From SH-MAG3 sp035461245 (GTDB lineage: Bacteria > Gemmatimonadota > Gemmatimonadetes > Longimicrobiales > RSA9), in assembly GCA_035461245.1 (NCBI GenBank), contig DATHVP010000148.1, positions 1 through 64,000 on the forward strand: a DNA stretch of 64,000 nucleotides, given 5' to 3'. Each line of letters begins with the position of its first letter. The first letter of the stretch is position 1. Shown here piece by piece: positions 40,293 to 48,627 of the stretch. Under the pieces are notes generated by a model. The model searched no databases and was not told where the DNA came from. It saw only the letters and a list, made by a program, of their open reading frames with translations. Position numbers and translations under genes: made by a program.

Positions 40293-41849
40293 TCAAATTC
40301 CCTCCCGCCCATGCCGCTCATGGATGCCCGCCGCGATCCAGCGGGCCACGCCCATGATGGTCAGCGACGGATCCACTGAAACCGAGCCCGGCAGCGCCGC
40401 GCCATCCGCCACATACAACCCCTTCAATCGGTGTGCCTCGCCGGTGGGCCCGGCAAAGGCGTCGGCGGGATCGGAGCCGATGGGTGCCGTGCCCATGAGG
40501 TGCGAACCGGCGCAGAACTGGGCATTGGGCTGGACGCTGCGCAGCGTGATCCTCGTGCGGACGTCATCCTCGTTCCGCACAACGGTGTTGTAGACGTCGG
40601 GGATCCAGACCTCCTGCGCGCCGGCGGCGAGGAAGATGCGCGACGCATTCCTCAGGTAGTCCACGGCCTTGAGCTGGTCCACGCCGCGCACGTTGTACTC
40701 CGTGCGGCGGATGCCGTTGCGGTCAAGGAAGACGCGGCCGGGGTTGTCCTCATCGATGACGGACATGAGGGAGCCCAGGTGCCGGTACTTCTTCATGCGC
40801 TCGGTGCTCAGCGCGCCGTGACCGCCCAGCATCACCGACGCGATGCCCGGCGACTGGTGGTTCGTGAGCATGATGTAGCCGCCACCGGCATACTCGCCTG
40901 CGGCATCGTGCTGCACGTGACGGAACCCGTGGACCACGTACGCGCAGGGGATGCCCGTCACGTTGTCGATGGGCCGCCCCATGTCCGCCCAGACGAAGTA
41001 GTGCGGGTTGATGTAGAAACGTCGCCCCACGACGTCGTCACCCATGTTCCGCAGCAGGATGTCGGCCGTGCCCAGCGCGCCGCCGGCAAGCACGACGACG
41101 GGCGCCTCCACGCGGAACGAGCCGGTGGCCGCCTTCGTGGCCCGGTCCACGAACGTGCCTGCCACACCCGTGACGCGTTCGCCCTCGCCGGCGCCGTCCC
41201 GCAGCAGCCGCGTGACAATGGCATCGCTGTAGATGCGGCCGCCGGTCTTCGAGACGCGCGGGATGGTGGTGATGAGCTGGGACGTCTTCCGGTTGTACGT
41301 GCAGCCGAACTGCGTCCAGCCGCAGCCGATGCAATCAATGCGGGCCGTGGGCGGAGCGTGCCCCTCGATGCCCAGCGCCTCGCACCCCTGGCGCACCAGC
41401 CGGTTGTTCTCGTTGAACAGCCGCTCCGGCGTGACGTGGATGCCCAGCTCTTCCTCGATGGCCTGCCAGTGCGGATCCAGCTCGGACTCCGTGAACCAGT
41501 CCACGCCGCTCTCCCGCCGCCACCGCTCCAGGCGATCGCCGGGGGCCCGGAACGAGTCGCCCCAGTAGTGCACCGTGGAGCCGCCGACGGCCTCGGCGTA
41601 GTTCAGGAACACGGCGTTGTCGGTGGACGAGTCGAGGCCGCGGCGTCCGTTGAAGTCGCCCATGGCCTCTTCCTCCCGCTGGGAGAACTCCTCGGCCCGG
41701 AGGAACGCGCCCTTCTCGAGCATGACCACGTCCCAGCCCCGCTCTGCCAGGTAGGCCGCCAGCGTGCCGCCGCCGGAGCCCGTGCCTACGACAATGACGT
41801 CCGCCCGATCCGCAATCCGGTCGGTACGGGCTGCGCCCTGGATGATCAT
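40293..41849 (-). CDS. GMC-type FAD oxidoreductase, large subunit
   Basis: A 518-residue flavoprotein of the glucose-methanol-choline family, resembling membrane-bound gluconate/sorbitol dehydrogenase large subunits. It has the N-terminal FAD motif VIVVGTGSGGGTLAAYLAE, then AVGGSTVHYWGDSFR and CIGCGWTQFGCTYNRK (a Cys-rich insertion common in the bacterial three-subunit enzymes). The C-terminal active-site region FCAGSHLMGTAPIG leads to YVADGAALPGSVSVDPSLTI. ATG at 41849 overlaps the small-subunit stop (ATGA). No cytochrome c subunit is adjacent, so the electron acceptor is unknown. Confidence 0.9.
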   Translation of the reverse strand: MIIQGAARTDRIADRADVIVVGTGSGGGTLAAYLAERGWDVVMLEKGAFLRAEEFSQREEEAMGDFNGRRGLDSSTDNAVFLNYAEAVGGSTVHYWGDSFRAPGDRLERWRRESGVDWFTESELDPHWQAIEEELGIHVTPERLFNENNRLVRQGCEALGIEGHAPPTARIDCIGCGWTQFGCTYNRKTSQLITTIPRVSKTGGRIYSDAIVTRLLRDGAGEGERVTGVAGTFVDRATKAATGSFRVEAPVVVLAGGALGTADILLRNMGDDVVGRRFYINPHYFVWADMGRPIDNVTGIPCAYVVHGFRHVQHDAAGEYAGGGYIMLTNHQSPGIASVMLGGHGALSTERMKKYRHLGSLMSVIDEDNPGRVFLDRNGIRRTEYNVRGVDQLKAVDYLRNASRIFLAAGAQEVWIPDVYNTVVRNEDDVRTRITLRSVQPNAQFCAGSHLMGTAPIGSDPADAFAGPTGEAHRLKGLYVADGAALPGSVSVDPSLTIMGVARWIAAGIHERHGREGI

Positions 41850-42403
41850 GCGATGTCGCCGAAATCCACGGGATAGGCCGGCACGTTCATGTACTCCGGC
41901 CACGGCCCGGGGAATCCCGTAAGGGGACGCGTGGCGTCATCCACCCACGCGAAGTAGATGACGAAGCCGCGCAACGCCTGGTACGCCGCGCGACGAAGGT
42001 TGAAGCGCGACGTCGCCCAGCTCTGCAGCACCCGGGTGCGCGCGGCCGGGGAGAGGGCCGTGAAGCGCCGCGGCTGCAGGGCCAGGATGGTGCCGTGTTC
42101 CATCAGCGAGAGTACTGTCCGCATGTCCGACAGCATGGGCTCGCCGGCCACGGCCAGTTCGGCGTCAATGCCGGCGGCAATGGCGTCCGGCGACACCGGC
42201 GTGTCCACCACAATGACCTCCGCCGCTGCCCGCGCTACTGCGTACTGCTTCTCCGACAACGCCCGCAGATCCACGCCTGCGGCCTGCGCCTGGGGGTAAT
42301 CCCGGCTGCACCCCGCAGGCAGGGCGGCGGCGGCGGCCACGGCGGCGCTGCCACCGGCTACGGTCCGCAGGAATCCTCGTCGCGGCAGGATCGAATCGCG
42401 CAT
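41846..42403 (-). CDS. Gluconate 2-dehydrogenase subunit 3-like Tat lipoprotein
   Basis: A 185-residue small subunit. It begins with a twin-arginine signal, PRRGFLRTVAGGSAAV, ending in LPAGC, so it is exported by Tat, probably with the folded flavoprotein large subunit that lacks its own signal, and may be lipid-anchored. The domain with EVIVVDTPVSPDAIAAGIDA and the late AWVDDATRPLTGFPGPWPEY matches gluconate 2-dehydrogenase subunit 3 proteins. It is translationally coupled to the large subunit. Confidence 0.88.
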   Translation of the reverse strand: MRDSILPRRGFLRTVAGGSAAVAAAAALPAGCSRDYPQAQAAGVDLRALSEKQYAVARAAAEVIVVDTPVSPDAIAAGIDAELAVAGEPMLSDMRTVLSLMEHGTILALQPRRFTALSPAARTRVLQSWATSRFNLRRAAYQALRGFVIYFAWVDDATRPLTGFPGPWPEYMNVPAYPVDFGDIA

Positions 42404-42521
42404 GGGTCCAATTTATCGCGGGCCAGTGAAAAATGCATGGCAGTCTTGTCCCGGCACCGCTGGCGTCCTTACCTTGCCGACGATCCAGCATATTCGCTGC
42501 TTACGACACGGGCCGACGCCT

Positions 42522-43733
42522 TTGCGCGCTATCCGCTTCCACTATCGTCCCGTCCGATACCTGCTGACCCGCTACGCCGCGGCGCGCCGACCGGCGCTGG
42601 CGCTGGGTCCGCTGGGGTGTGTCGCACTGGACGACGTGGAGCCACCGGCGCTGCCGGGCGACGACTGGGTCCGGGTGCAGCCGACGCTGTCGGGCATTTG
42701 CGGCAGCGACCTGTCGGCGGTGACGGCCCATGACAGCTTCACCCTGGAGCCGTTCGGCGCCTACCCCTTCACCTTCGGCCATGAGAACGTCGGCCGGGTG
42801 GTGGAGAGCGGCGGCACGGCGGGCGCATGGAAGCCCGGCGATCGTGTCATCGTCAATCCCATGCTGGCGTGCACCCAGCGGGGGCTGGAGCCGTGTCCCG
42901 CGTGCGTCCGGGGCGAATACGGGCTGTGTCGCAGCACGGGCGATGGCGCCCTCGGCGGCGGCCCCATGATCGGCTATTCGCCCCGGGCCGGCGGCGGCTG
43001 GTCGGGCGGCTTTGTCGCCCACCATACGCAGCTGCGGGCCGCCGACGGGCTGGACGATGAGGTGGCGGTGCTGACGGACCCGCTGGCGTCCGCCCTGCGC
43101 CCGGTGCTGCTGCACCCGCCGGCCGGGGACGACGTCGTCCTCGTCATCGGCGGCGGCACCATCGGCGCCCTCACCGTGGCGGCGCTGCGGGCGGTGGGCT
43201 GGGAGGGGCCGGTGGCGTGCCTGGCCCGTTACGATTTCCAGCTGGAACTGGCGGAGGCGGCAGGCGCGGACCACGTCTTCCGCCGGCCGGACGAGGTGTA
43301 CGCCTGGGCGGAGTCGCTGCCCCATGCCCGCTCGTACCGACCCACGCTGGCGCCGCGCTTCGTGGAGGGCGGACCGTCCCTCGTCTACGATACGGTGGGC
43401 TCGGCATCCTCCGTGGGCGATTCCCTGGCCCTCACGCGGGAAGGCGGGCGCGTTGTGCTCGTGGGCGCCGCGGCGAAGGTGGACGCCGACTGGACGCGCC
43501 TGTGGTACCGCCAACTGACGGTCGCGGGTATCTTTGCCTATGGCAGGGCCCGCTTCCGCGGCCAGGATCGCGACATCTACGACATCACCATCGACGTGCT
43601 CCGCGCCGGCGTCATCGGCCGCCTCGGGATGCTGACTCACGTTTTCGGACTGGAGGAGTATCGTGCAGCACTCAACGCCGCCCTCGACAAAGGCGGACAC
43701 CGCTCCATCAAGGTTGCGTTCCGACCGGAATGA
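42522..43733 (+). CDS. MDR-family dehydrogenase
   Basis: A 403-residue medium-chain dehydrogenase. The zinc site is GICGSDLSAV with HENVGRV; the structural cysteines are partly kept (CTQRGLEPCPACVRGEYGLC); nucleotide binding is VLVIGGGTIGALTVAAL. It is more like threonine/sorbitol-type zinc dehydrogenases than quinone reductases. TTG at 42522 is the earliest family-like start, since upstream sequence in frame is not protein-like. Its last 71 nt overlap the start of the alpha-oxoamine synthase gene, so the pair probably act in one pathway: condensation of an amino acid with an acyl thioester, then carbonyl reduction. Confidence 0.82.
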   Translation: MRAIRFHYRPVRYLLTRYAAARRPALALGPLGCVALDDVEPPALPGDDWVRVQPTLSGICGSDLSAVTAHDSFTLEPFGAYPFTFGHENVGRVVESGGTAGAWKPGDRVIVNPMLACTQRGLEPCPACVRGEYGLCRSTGDGALGGGPMIGYSPRAGGGWSGGFVAHHTQLRAADGLDDEVAVLTDPLASALRPVLLHPPAGDDVVLVIGGGTIGALTVAALRAVGWEGPVACLARYDFQLELAEAAGADHVFRRPDEVYAWAESLPHARSYRPTLAPRFVEGGPSLVYDTVGSASSVGDSLALTREGGRVVLVGAAAKVDADWTRLWYRQLTVAGIFAYGRARFRGQDRDIYDITIDVLRAGVIGRLGMLTHVFGLEEYRAALNAALDKGGHRSIKVAFRPE

Positions 43734-45249
43734 CGCCCAGACCGTGAGTGAGGCCGAGACTGTGAATGAGGAAGACAACGTGGGCGACGGCGGAAACGTC
43801 AGCGGCGCCGACAACGACGGGGCCGGCACGGACGGCCATACCAGCGTCACTGGCAGCGTCGGGGACGCGCGGTCCAATGGTGCTGCCGCCGGCGGCACCC
43901 CGGCCGGCGCCACCCCGGCCGGCGGCATCACCCTGACGGCCGCCATGCAGGCCATCCACGGCGCCGCGGACCTGCGGGATTACACGCGGGACCCGTTCCT
44001 CGGCTACTTCGAGGGCCGCACCGTGGAGGAGATCCTGCCCCAGGGCACGCTCCTGGACCACCCCAACGTGCACCGCTGGTTCGAGCTGTTCGCCGCCGGG
44101 CTGCCCCACTCGCTGTATACGTACCAGCTGCCACTGACCGTTGCGTCCGGCCCCCGCTCCGCTGCGCTGGGTCAGGACCTCGTCATGTTCTCCAGCTACA
44201 GCTACCTCGGCCTCATCGGACACCCGCGCATCACCGCGGCGGTGGAAGCGGCCGTGTCGCGCTACGGGACCTCCACAGGCGGCGTGCGGCTGCTCACGGG
44301 CACCCTCGAGCTGCATCATGAACTGGAGCACGAGCTTGCCACGTTCCTGGGCCAGGAGGGAGCGGCAACCTTCGCATCCGGGTACGATGCGAACATCGCC
44401 GCCATCACGTCGCTGTTCGGCCCCGGCGACGTCGCCATCCTCGACCAGTACGCGCACCAGTCCATCCACGATGGCGTGCGCATGGCCGGCTGCGAAAACC
44501 GCCGCTTCAGGCACAATGACATGAACGACCTGGAGCGGCGCCTGCGCCAGGCCCGCAACCGCGGCGCGCACCGCATCCTCATCGCCGTCGACTCCGTTTT
44601 CTCCATGGATGGCGACCAGGCGCCCATCGAGGACATCCTGGCGCTCAAGGAAGAGTACGGCGCGTTCCTGCTGGTGGATGAAGCCCATGCGCTGGGCGCC
44701 GTCGGCGCCACCGGCCGTGGCATCTGCGAGGAGCAGGGCATCGACCCGTCCCGCATCGATATCCTCACCGGCTCCCTGTCCAAGGGCATCCCGTCGTCGG
44801 GCGGGTTCGTAGCCGGCGGCCGCGGGCTGAAGATATACATGCAGCACGGCTCGGCGCCCTACATGTTCTCCGCCGCCATGACGCCCGCCAACGCTGCGGC
44901 ATCCCTGGAGTCGTTGCGGATCCTGAAGGACGAGCCCCGCCGCATGGACACACTCCGGGACAACACCCGCGTCATGAAGGAAGGCCTGGAGGAGATCGGC
45001 TTCGACTTCGGCGCCTCCCGCAGCCCCGTGCTGCCGCTCCTGCTGGGCGACGAGTGGCGTGCCTACCGCGTCGCCCGGGACATGCTGGAGAAGGGCATCT
45101 TCGTCTCCGCCGTGGTGTTCCCCGCCGTGTCGCCGGGCCAGGCGCGGCTGCGCCTGTGCGCCACCGCGGCGCACACGCAGGAGCACTTCCAGCGCCTGTT
45201 CGACGCCCTGCGTTCGTGCGAGGCCGCGATGGAGGTTGCGTCCGCCTAG
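43663..45249 (+). CDS. Alpha-oxoamine synthase (KBL/SPT/AONS family)
   Basis: A PLP enzyme that condenses an amino acid with an acyl-CoA or acyl-ACP. FSSYSYLGLIGHPRI, GTSTGGVRLLTG, LLVDEAHALGAVGATGRG and the Schiff-base Lys in TGSLSKGIPSSGG are all present. Candidates are glycine acetyltransferase, aminooxononanoate synthase and serine palmitoyltransferase. GTG at 43663 with GGAGGAG 4 nt upstream gives 528 residues. The first roughly 80 residues are low complexity (Asp/Asn/Gly/Thr/Ala), unlike family members; later GTG starts (43744, 43762) would shorten this. The 71-nt overlap with the MDR gene is notable. Confidence 0.85.
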   Translation: MQHSTPPSTKADTAPSRLRSDRNDAQTVSEAETVNEEDNVGDGGNVSGADNDGAGTDGHTSVTGSVGDARSNGAAAGGTPAGATPAGGITLTAAMQAIHGAADLRDYTRDPFLGYFEGRTVEEILPQGTLLDHPNVHRWFELFAAGLPHSLYTYQLPLTVASGPRSAALGQDLVMFSSYSYLGLIGHPRITAAVEAAVSRYGTSTGGVRLLTGTLELHHELEHELATFLGQEGAATFASGYDANIAAITSLFGPGDVAILDQYAHQSIHDGVRMAGCENRRFRHNDMNDLERRLRQARNRGAHRILIAVDSVFSMDGDQAPIEDILALKEEYGAFLLVDEAHALGAVGATGRGICEEQGIDPSRIDILTGSLSKGIPSSGGFVAGGRGLKIYMQHGSAPYMFSAAMTPANAAASLESLRILKDEPRRMDTLRDNTRVMKEGLEEIGFDFGASRSPVLPLLLGDEWRAYRVARDMLEKGIFVSAVVFPAVSPGQARLRLCATAAHTQEHFQRLFDALRSCEAAMEVASA

Positions 45250-45376
45250 TGCCCGCCTGCGGCGGGCGGAGTATTGTTTATGGGGATGGTGTATGGGGTG
45301 CCCGCCTGCGGCGGGCGGAGGATGGGGTGCCCGCCTGCGGCGGGCGGAGTATTGTTTATGGGGATGGTGTATGGGG
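45250..45376. repeat. Composite REP-like repeat, left cluster
   Basis: Two elements alternate. X (22 bp, containing the hairpin GCCCGCC-TGC-GGCGGGC) occurs at 45250, 45299 and 45328. Y (27 bp, TATTGTTTATGG followed by GGATGGTGTATGGGG) occurs at 45272 and 45350. The order is X-Y-X-spacer-X-Y, starting at the stop codon of the oxoamine synthase gene. An inverted Y-X copy lies at 45910-45958, on the far side of the four-helix-bundle gene. The X hairpin could also end the preceding transcript. Confidence 0.9.
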
Positions 45377-45766
45377 ATCGGGGGCGCCGCTGGCGCCCTT
45401 TTTCCTGCTGCGACCCGTTGCGGTGATCATGGCGACGAGCATGCCGGTAATAGCGAGCAGGGACGAACGAATATCGCTGGCGGCAGCCTTGTCTACTGCG
45501 TAACACCGCACCAGCAGCGTGATGGCCGCACCGCATTCCGCTGCCGATCTCAGGGCCATGCGGTAGAACCGGGCCTTCTCTGCCAGACTGAACTCGGCAC
45601 ACCCCTCTGCGATGTTGAGTGTTATTGAAGAGCACGCCCGCAGCAGCTGCCACACAAGGTGCTCCTGCAGCGGAGGTACTCGAGCCACCAGCGCGACGCA
45701 CGCGACGTAGCAGTCCACTGAAAGCTGGTATACCCGCAGCCGCTCATGATCGAACTTGTTTCGCAT
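45356..45766 (-). CDS. Four-helix-bundle protein (23S rRNA IVS-protein family)
   Basis: A 136-residue helical protein of the family first noted as intervening-sequence protein in 23S rRNA and related to bAvd. MRNKFDHERLRVYQLSVDC, SSITLNIAEGCAE and EKARFYRMALRSAAEC are the conserved parts. Function is unknown; members often sit alone between unrelated genes. ATG at 45766 is the family-like start. The last residues (after RSRKKG) are encoded by the flanking repeat Y, so the C-terminus is repeat-derived. The gene is enclosed by inverted composite repeats. Confidence 0.82.
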   Translation of the reverse strand: MRNKFDHERLRVYQLSVDCYVACVALVARVPPLQEHLVWQLLRACSSITLNIAEGCAEFSLAEKARFYRMALRSAAECGAAITLLVRCYAVDKAAASDIRSSLLAITGMLVAMITATGRSRKKGASGAPDPHTPSP

Positions 45767-45909
45767 GGCTCGAACATCGCAGCCAAAGCGGGGCATTCAC
45801 ATGGCGGAAGCGGACAGAATATTGCCGCTGTCGGCACCGGCCGCCGGGATTGGTAGTGGAGACAGGCGGTTACGGTCAACCTTGGAGCAGGCCGCCGCCC
45901 AGCGCCGCT

Positions 45910-45958
45910 CCCCATACACTATCCCCATAAACCATCCACCGCCCGCCGCAGGCGGGCA
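45910..45958. repeat. Composite repeat, inverted right copy
   Basis: CCCCATACACTATCCCCATA (45910-45929) and the next three bases are the reverse complement of Y with one mismatch. CCGCCCGCCGCAGGCGGGCA (45939-45958) is an exact reverse complement of 20 bp of X. Relative to the left cluster it is inverted, so the four-helix-bundle gene has terminal inverted repeats. It ends 18 nt before the trpE stop. Confidence 0.88.
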
Positions 45959-45975
45959 CATCGCCGAAGGCGGCA

Positions 45976-47457
45976 TCACCCCGCCAGCACCCGCAGCAAC
46001 GCCCGCGCCTTGGCCAGCGTTTCCTCGTATTCCGCCGCCGGCACCGAGTCGGCCACGACGCCGGCGCCCGCCTGCACATGGGCCTGGCCGTCGGCAGCGA
46101 CGATGGTGCGGATGGCGATGGCGGTGTCCATGGTCAGCCCGCCCCAAGCGAAATAGCCGACGGCGCCGGCGTACACACCCCGTCGCACGGGTTCCAGTTC
46201 ATCCAGGATCTCCATCGCCCGGATCTTCGGCGCGCCGGACACCGTGCCGGCGGGAAAACAGGCCCGGAACACGTCCATGGCCGACAGCCCGTCGCGCAGC
46301 TCGCCTTCCACCTGGCTGACAATGTGGAGCACGTGGCTGTACCTCTCCACCGTCATGAACGCCGGCACATGGACGGTGCCGTAGCGGGCGACACGCCCCA
46401 CGTCGTTCCGGCCCAGGTCCACCAGCATGAGGTGTTCGGCGCGCTCCTTGGCGTCGGCCAGCAGCTCGTCGGTCAGGCGGGCGTCCTCCTCGTCGGATCC
46501 GCCCCGTGGCCGGGTCCCGGCAATGGGCCGCACCGTGACCGTGCCATCCTCCACCCGGACGAGCACCTCCGGCGACGAGCCCACCAGCGAGACGCCGTCC
46601 AGCTCAAGGAAGAACAAATAGGGCGAGGGGTTCAGTGCCCGGAGGGCGCGGTACAGGTCGAACGGGTCCCGCTCCAGGTCCACGCTGAGGCGCTGGCTCA
46701 AGACCACCTGGAACGCGTCGCCGGCCTTGATGTAGTCCCGGATCCGCTCCACGTCGGCCTCGAACTCGGCTCGTGTGAAGCTGCTGCTGAACGGCACGTC
46801 CTCCGGCGACGATGGCAGCGCAAGTGGGGCCGGCGGCTCCGCACGCGCGAGCGTCTCCACGACATCGTCCACCCTGGCGACGGCGGCATCGTAGCGACGC
46901 CGGAGTTCTGCCTCCTCCGCGTCCGTCACGTCCACGTTCGTGATGGCGTACGCCCGCCCGAACACGTTGTCGATGGCCAGCACCGTGTCCGTGAACATGA
47001 GGAGCGCCTCCGGCAGCCCCGCCGGGTCCGGCGGCGGGTCGGGCAGCCGCTCGATGTAGCGGATGGTGTCGTAACCGAGATAGCCGACGGCGCCGCCGGC
47101 AAACCGGGGCAGGCCCGGCACCACAACCGGCGTTGCCGATCGGAGGCGGGCGTCCAGCTCCGCCAGTGGATCAACGGCCACCCGCTCGGCGCCCCACCCG
47201 CGCTCCGGCGACCACTCTGACACCCGTCCACCAGACTGCAACCGCCAGGCGCCTGCCGGGCGCACCCCCAGGAACGTGTAGCGCGCCCACTTCTCGCCTC
47301 CCACCAGCGACTCCAGAAGGAAGCCGAAGGGTGGCTCCCTCAGCTTGTGGTAGGCGGTGACTGCCGTGTCGGCATCGAAGAGGAACGCCCGGGCCACCGG
47401 CACCAGCGTGCCCTGCCCCGCCAGCGTGACGAAGGTCGGATAATCAGGTATCAGCAT
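45976..47457 (-). CDS. trpE: Anthranilate synthase component I
   Basis: Forms anthranilate from chorismate, the first step of tryptophan synthesis. The N-terminal LLES motif (PFGFLLESLVGG) marks the Trp feedback site. The catalytic half has IKAGDAFQVVLSQRL, GSSPEVLVR, RPIAGTRPRG (PIAGT rather than the PIKGT of PabB), LVDLGRNDVGRV and FPAGTVSGAPKIRAMEI. 493 residues is normal. No trpG or other trp gene is adjacent. ATG at 47457 is selected; the frame continues upstream into the 14-bp repeats, which is not protein-like. Confidence 0.93.
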   Translation of the reverse strand: MLIPDYPTFVTLAGQGTLVPVARAFLFDADTAVTAYHKLREPPFGFLLESLVGGEKWARYTFLGVRPAGAWRLQSGGRVSEWSPERGWGAERVAVDPLAELDARLRSATPVVVPGLPRFAGGAVGYLGYDTIRYIERLPDPPPDPAGLPEALLMFTDTVLAIDNVFGRAYAITNVDVTDAEEAELRRRYDAAVARVDDVVETLARAEPPAPLALPSSPEDVPFSSSFTRAEFEADVERIRDYIKAGDAFQVVLSQRLSVDLERDPFDLYRALRALNPSPYLFFLELDGVSLVGSSPEVLVRVEDGTVTVRPIAGTRPRGGSDEEDARLTDELLADAKERAEHLMLVDLGRNDVGRVARYGTVHVPAFMTVERYSHVLHIVSQVEGELRDGLSAMDVFRACFPAGTVSGAPKIRAMEILDELEPVRRGVYAGAVGYFAWGGLTMDTAIAIRTIVAADGQAHVQAGAGVVADSVPAAEYEETLAKARALLRVLAG

Positions 47458-47482
47458 AGGCGGGCCAATCTCTCGGACGGCC

Positions 47483-47538
47483 CGCCTGCCGGCAAGCGCC
47501 CGCGGGCAAGCGCCTGCCGGCAAGCGCCTGCCGGCAGG
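47483..47538. repeat. 14-bp tandem repeat, four units
   Basis: Units at 47483, 47497, 47511 and 47525 have the form CGCCTGCCGGCAAG, with a CCGCGGGC variant in the second and CAGG at the end of the fourth. Each unit core is self-complementary, and the last contains the palindrome GCCTGCCGGCAGGC. The array lies in the presumed leader of trpE, 26 nt before its ATG. It could form a stack of hairpins in the mRNA; no Trp-rich leader peptide is seen. Confidence 0.8.
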
Positions 47539-47548
47539 CATCCGGCGA

Positions 47549-48136
47549 TCAGAAGCGGAATATCAAACCGAACATCATACCCACAGGCTGGAGTTCACCG
47601 CCCACCTGGGCCATGATCCGCGGGGTCAGACGCAGCATGGCACCACCCAGTGCGTTCACCCGGTCACCCGTGCGCTCCTCGTCCGTCACGACATAGAAGC
47701 CCAGCTCACCCCGCTCCTGCGTGTCGTCGTAGAATTCCGTGTAGACCCGCTCACTGCTCAGACCACCACCGGCATACAGCAGCAGTTCGTCCGAGAACGT
47801 GTGCACCAGGGCCGCATTGAAAGAGCGCCAGTGCGTATGTTGCCTCAGGTTCTGGTCCGGAAAGGAGGCGATGGCCTCCGACCGGGTCAGGTTCGGGTTG
47901 TATCGTGTCCAGCCTTCCGGGTTGTCCGTCGCGAATTTGGCGTCCACGTACAGACCGAAGCCGCGGCTGCTCACCGCAATGCCGCTGGCTCCCAGAAGCA
48001 GCGACGGCGGATTTGCCACGTACCCGATGCCCAGAATCTGCTCGCCCTGGAACCCGCGGGGCGTGGACTGCGCCATCGCCGTGGTAGCCAGGGCCAGCAG
48101 GCAAAGTACCGTCATACCGGTACGAAGATGGGACAT
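47549..48136 (-). CDS. Small outer-membrane beta-barrel protein
   Basis: A 195-residue protein with a signal peptide (MSHLRTGMTVLCLLALATTA, cleavage near AMAQ). The mature part alternates hydrophobic and polar residues in strand-like segments and ends in LIFRF, the terminal aromatic typical of outer-membrane barrels. No specific family is recognised. It is upstream of nothing on its strand; the trpE start is 91 nt beyond its stop. ATG at 48136 begins the signal peptide. Confidence 0.7.
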   Translation of the reverse strand: MSHLRTGMTVLCLLALATTAMAQSTPRGFQGEQILGIGYVANPPSLLLGASGIAVSSRGFGLYVDAKFATDNPEGWTRYNPNLTRSEAIASFPDQNLRQHTHWRSFNAALVHTFSDELLLYAGGGLSSERVYTEFYDDTQERGELGFYVVTDEERTGDRVNALGGAMLRLTPRIMAQVGGELQPVGMMFGLIFRF

Positions 48137-48340
48137 GTTGTTTTCCTCCATCCGTGACGACATCGTTGGCGGTATCATCTCTCAGTCAACGCACGCGCCG
48201 TTCCCGCTGTGACAGGGCGGTTCAGGCCGTGGCCCGCGGACGGGACCTACCCCGGGGCAGCGCACGGAACTTGCACGCCATCAGGGGCGTAGATATCCTT
48301 GAACAGGGATCCGGACGGACCCGCCACAAGGGAGCAGGAC

Positions 48341-48514
48341 ATGTTCACCCGGAATATACGTCTCGGCATCGGCATCTGCGCCGTTCTGGCCCTCGGCGGC
48401 TGCATGGAGCCCCTGGGCCCCAACACGCCGCAGGACGAGGAGACCAAGGAAACCGGCAAGGACCAGGAGCGGGGCTTCGTCCCGAACCTCATCGAGCCGC
48501 CGGTTCTGGTCTGA
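48341..48514 (+). CDS. Very small lipoprotein
   Basis: A 57-residue lipoprotein. The signal MFTRNIRLGIGICAVLALGG precedes the lipobox Cys. The mature peptide of about 36 residues is charged and Pro-rich (NTPQDEETKETGKDQERG) without a recognisable fold. GGAG lies 6-9 nt before the ATG. Such tiny lipoproteins are often missed; no function is inferred. Confidence 0.65.
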   Translation: MFTRNIRLGIGICAVLALGGCMEPLGPNTPQDEETKETGKDQERGFVPNLIEPPVLV

Positions 48515-48627
48515 TCGAGCCGGCCTCACAGCCTGTCCGCGCCGGTTGACGCACTGCCCGCGGCTGTACGCCGCGGGGCCGTCCGGCCCCTGGCCCGCTT
48601 GACACCCCATCCGAACATAGAAGCGAT

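Noticed and set aside
45250..45376. CRISPR array
   Set aside because: Repeats are of two kinds, adjoin each other without unique spacers, and one is a simple hairpin; no cas genes are present.
47483..47538. trp attenuator with leader peptide
   Set aside because: No short frame with consecutive Trp codons and no terminator with a T-run was found upstream of trpE.
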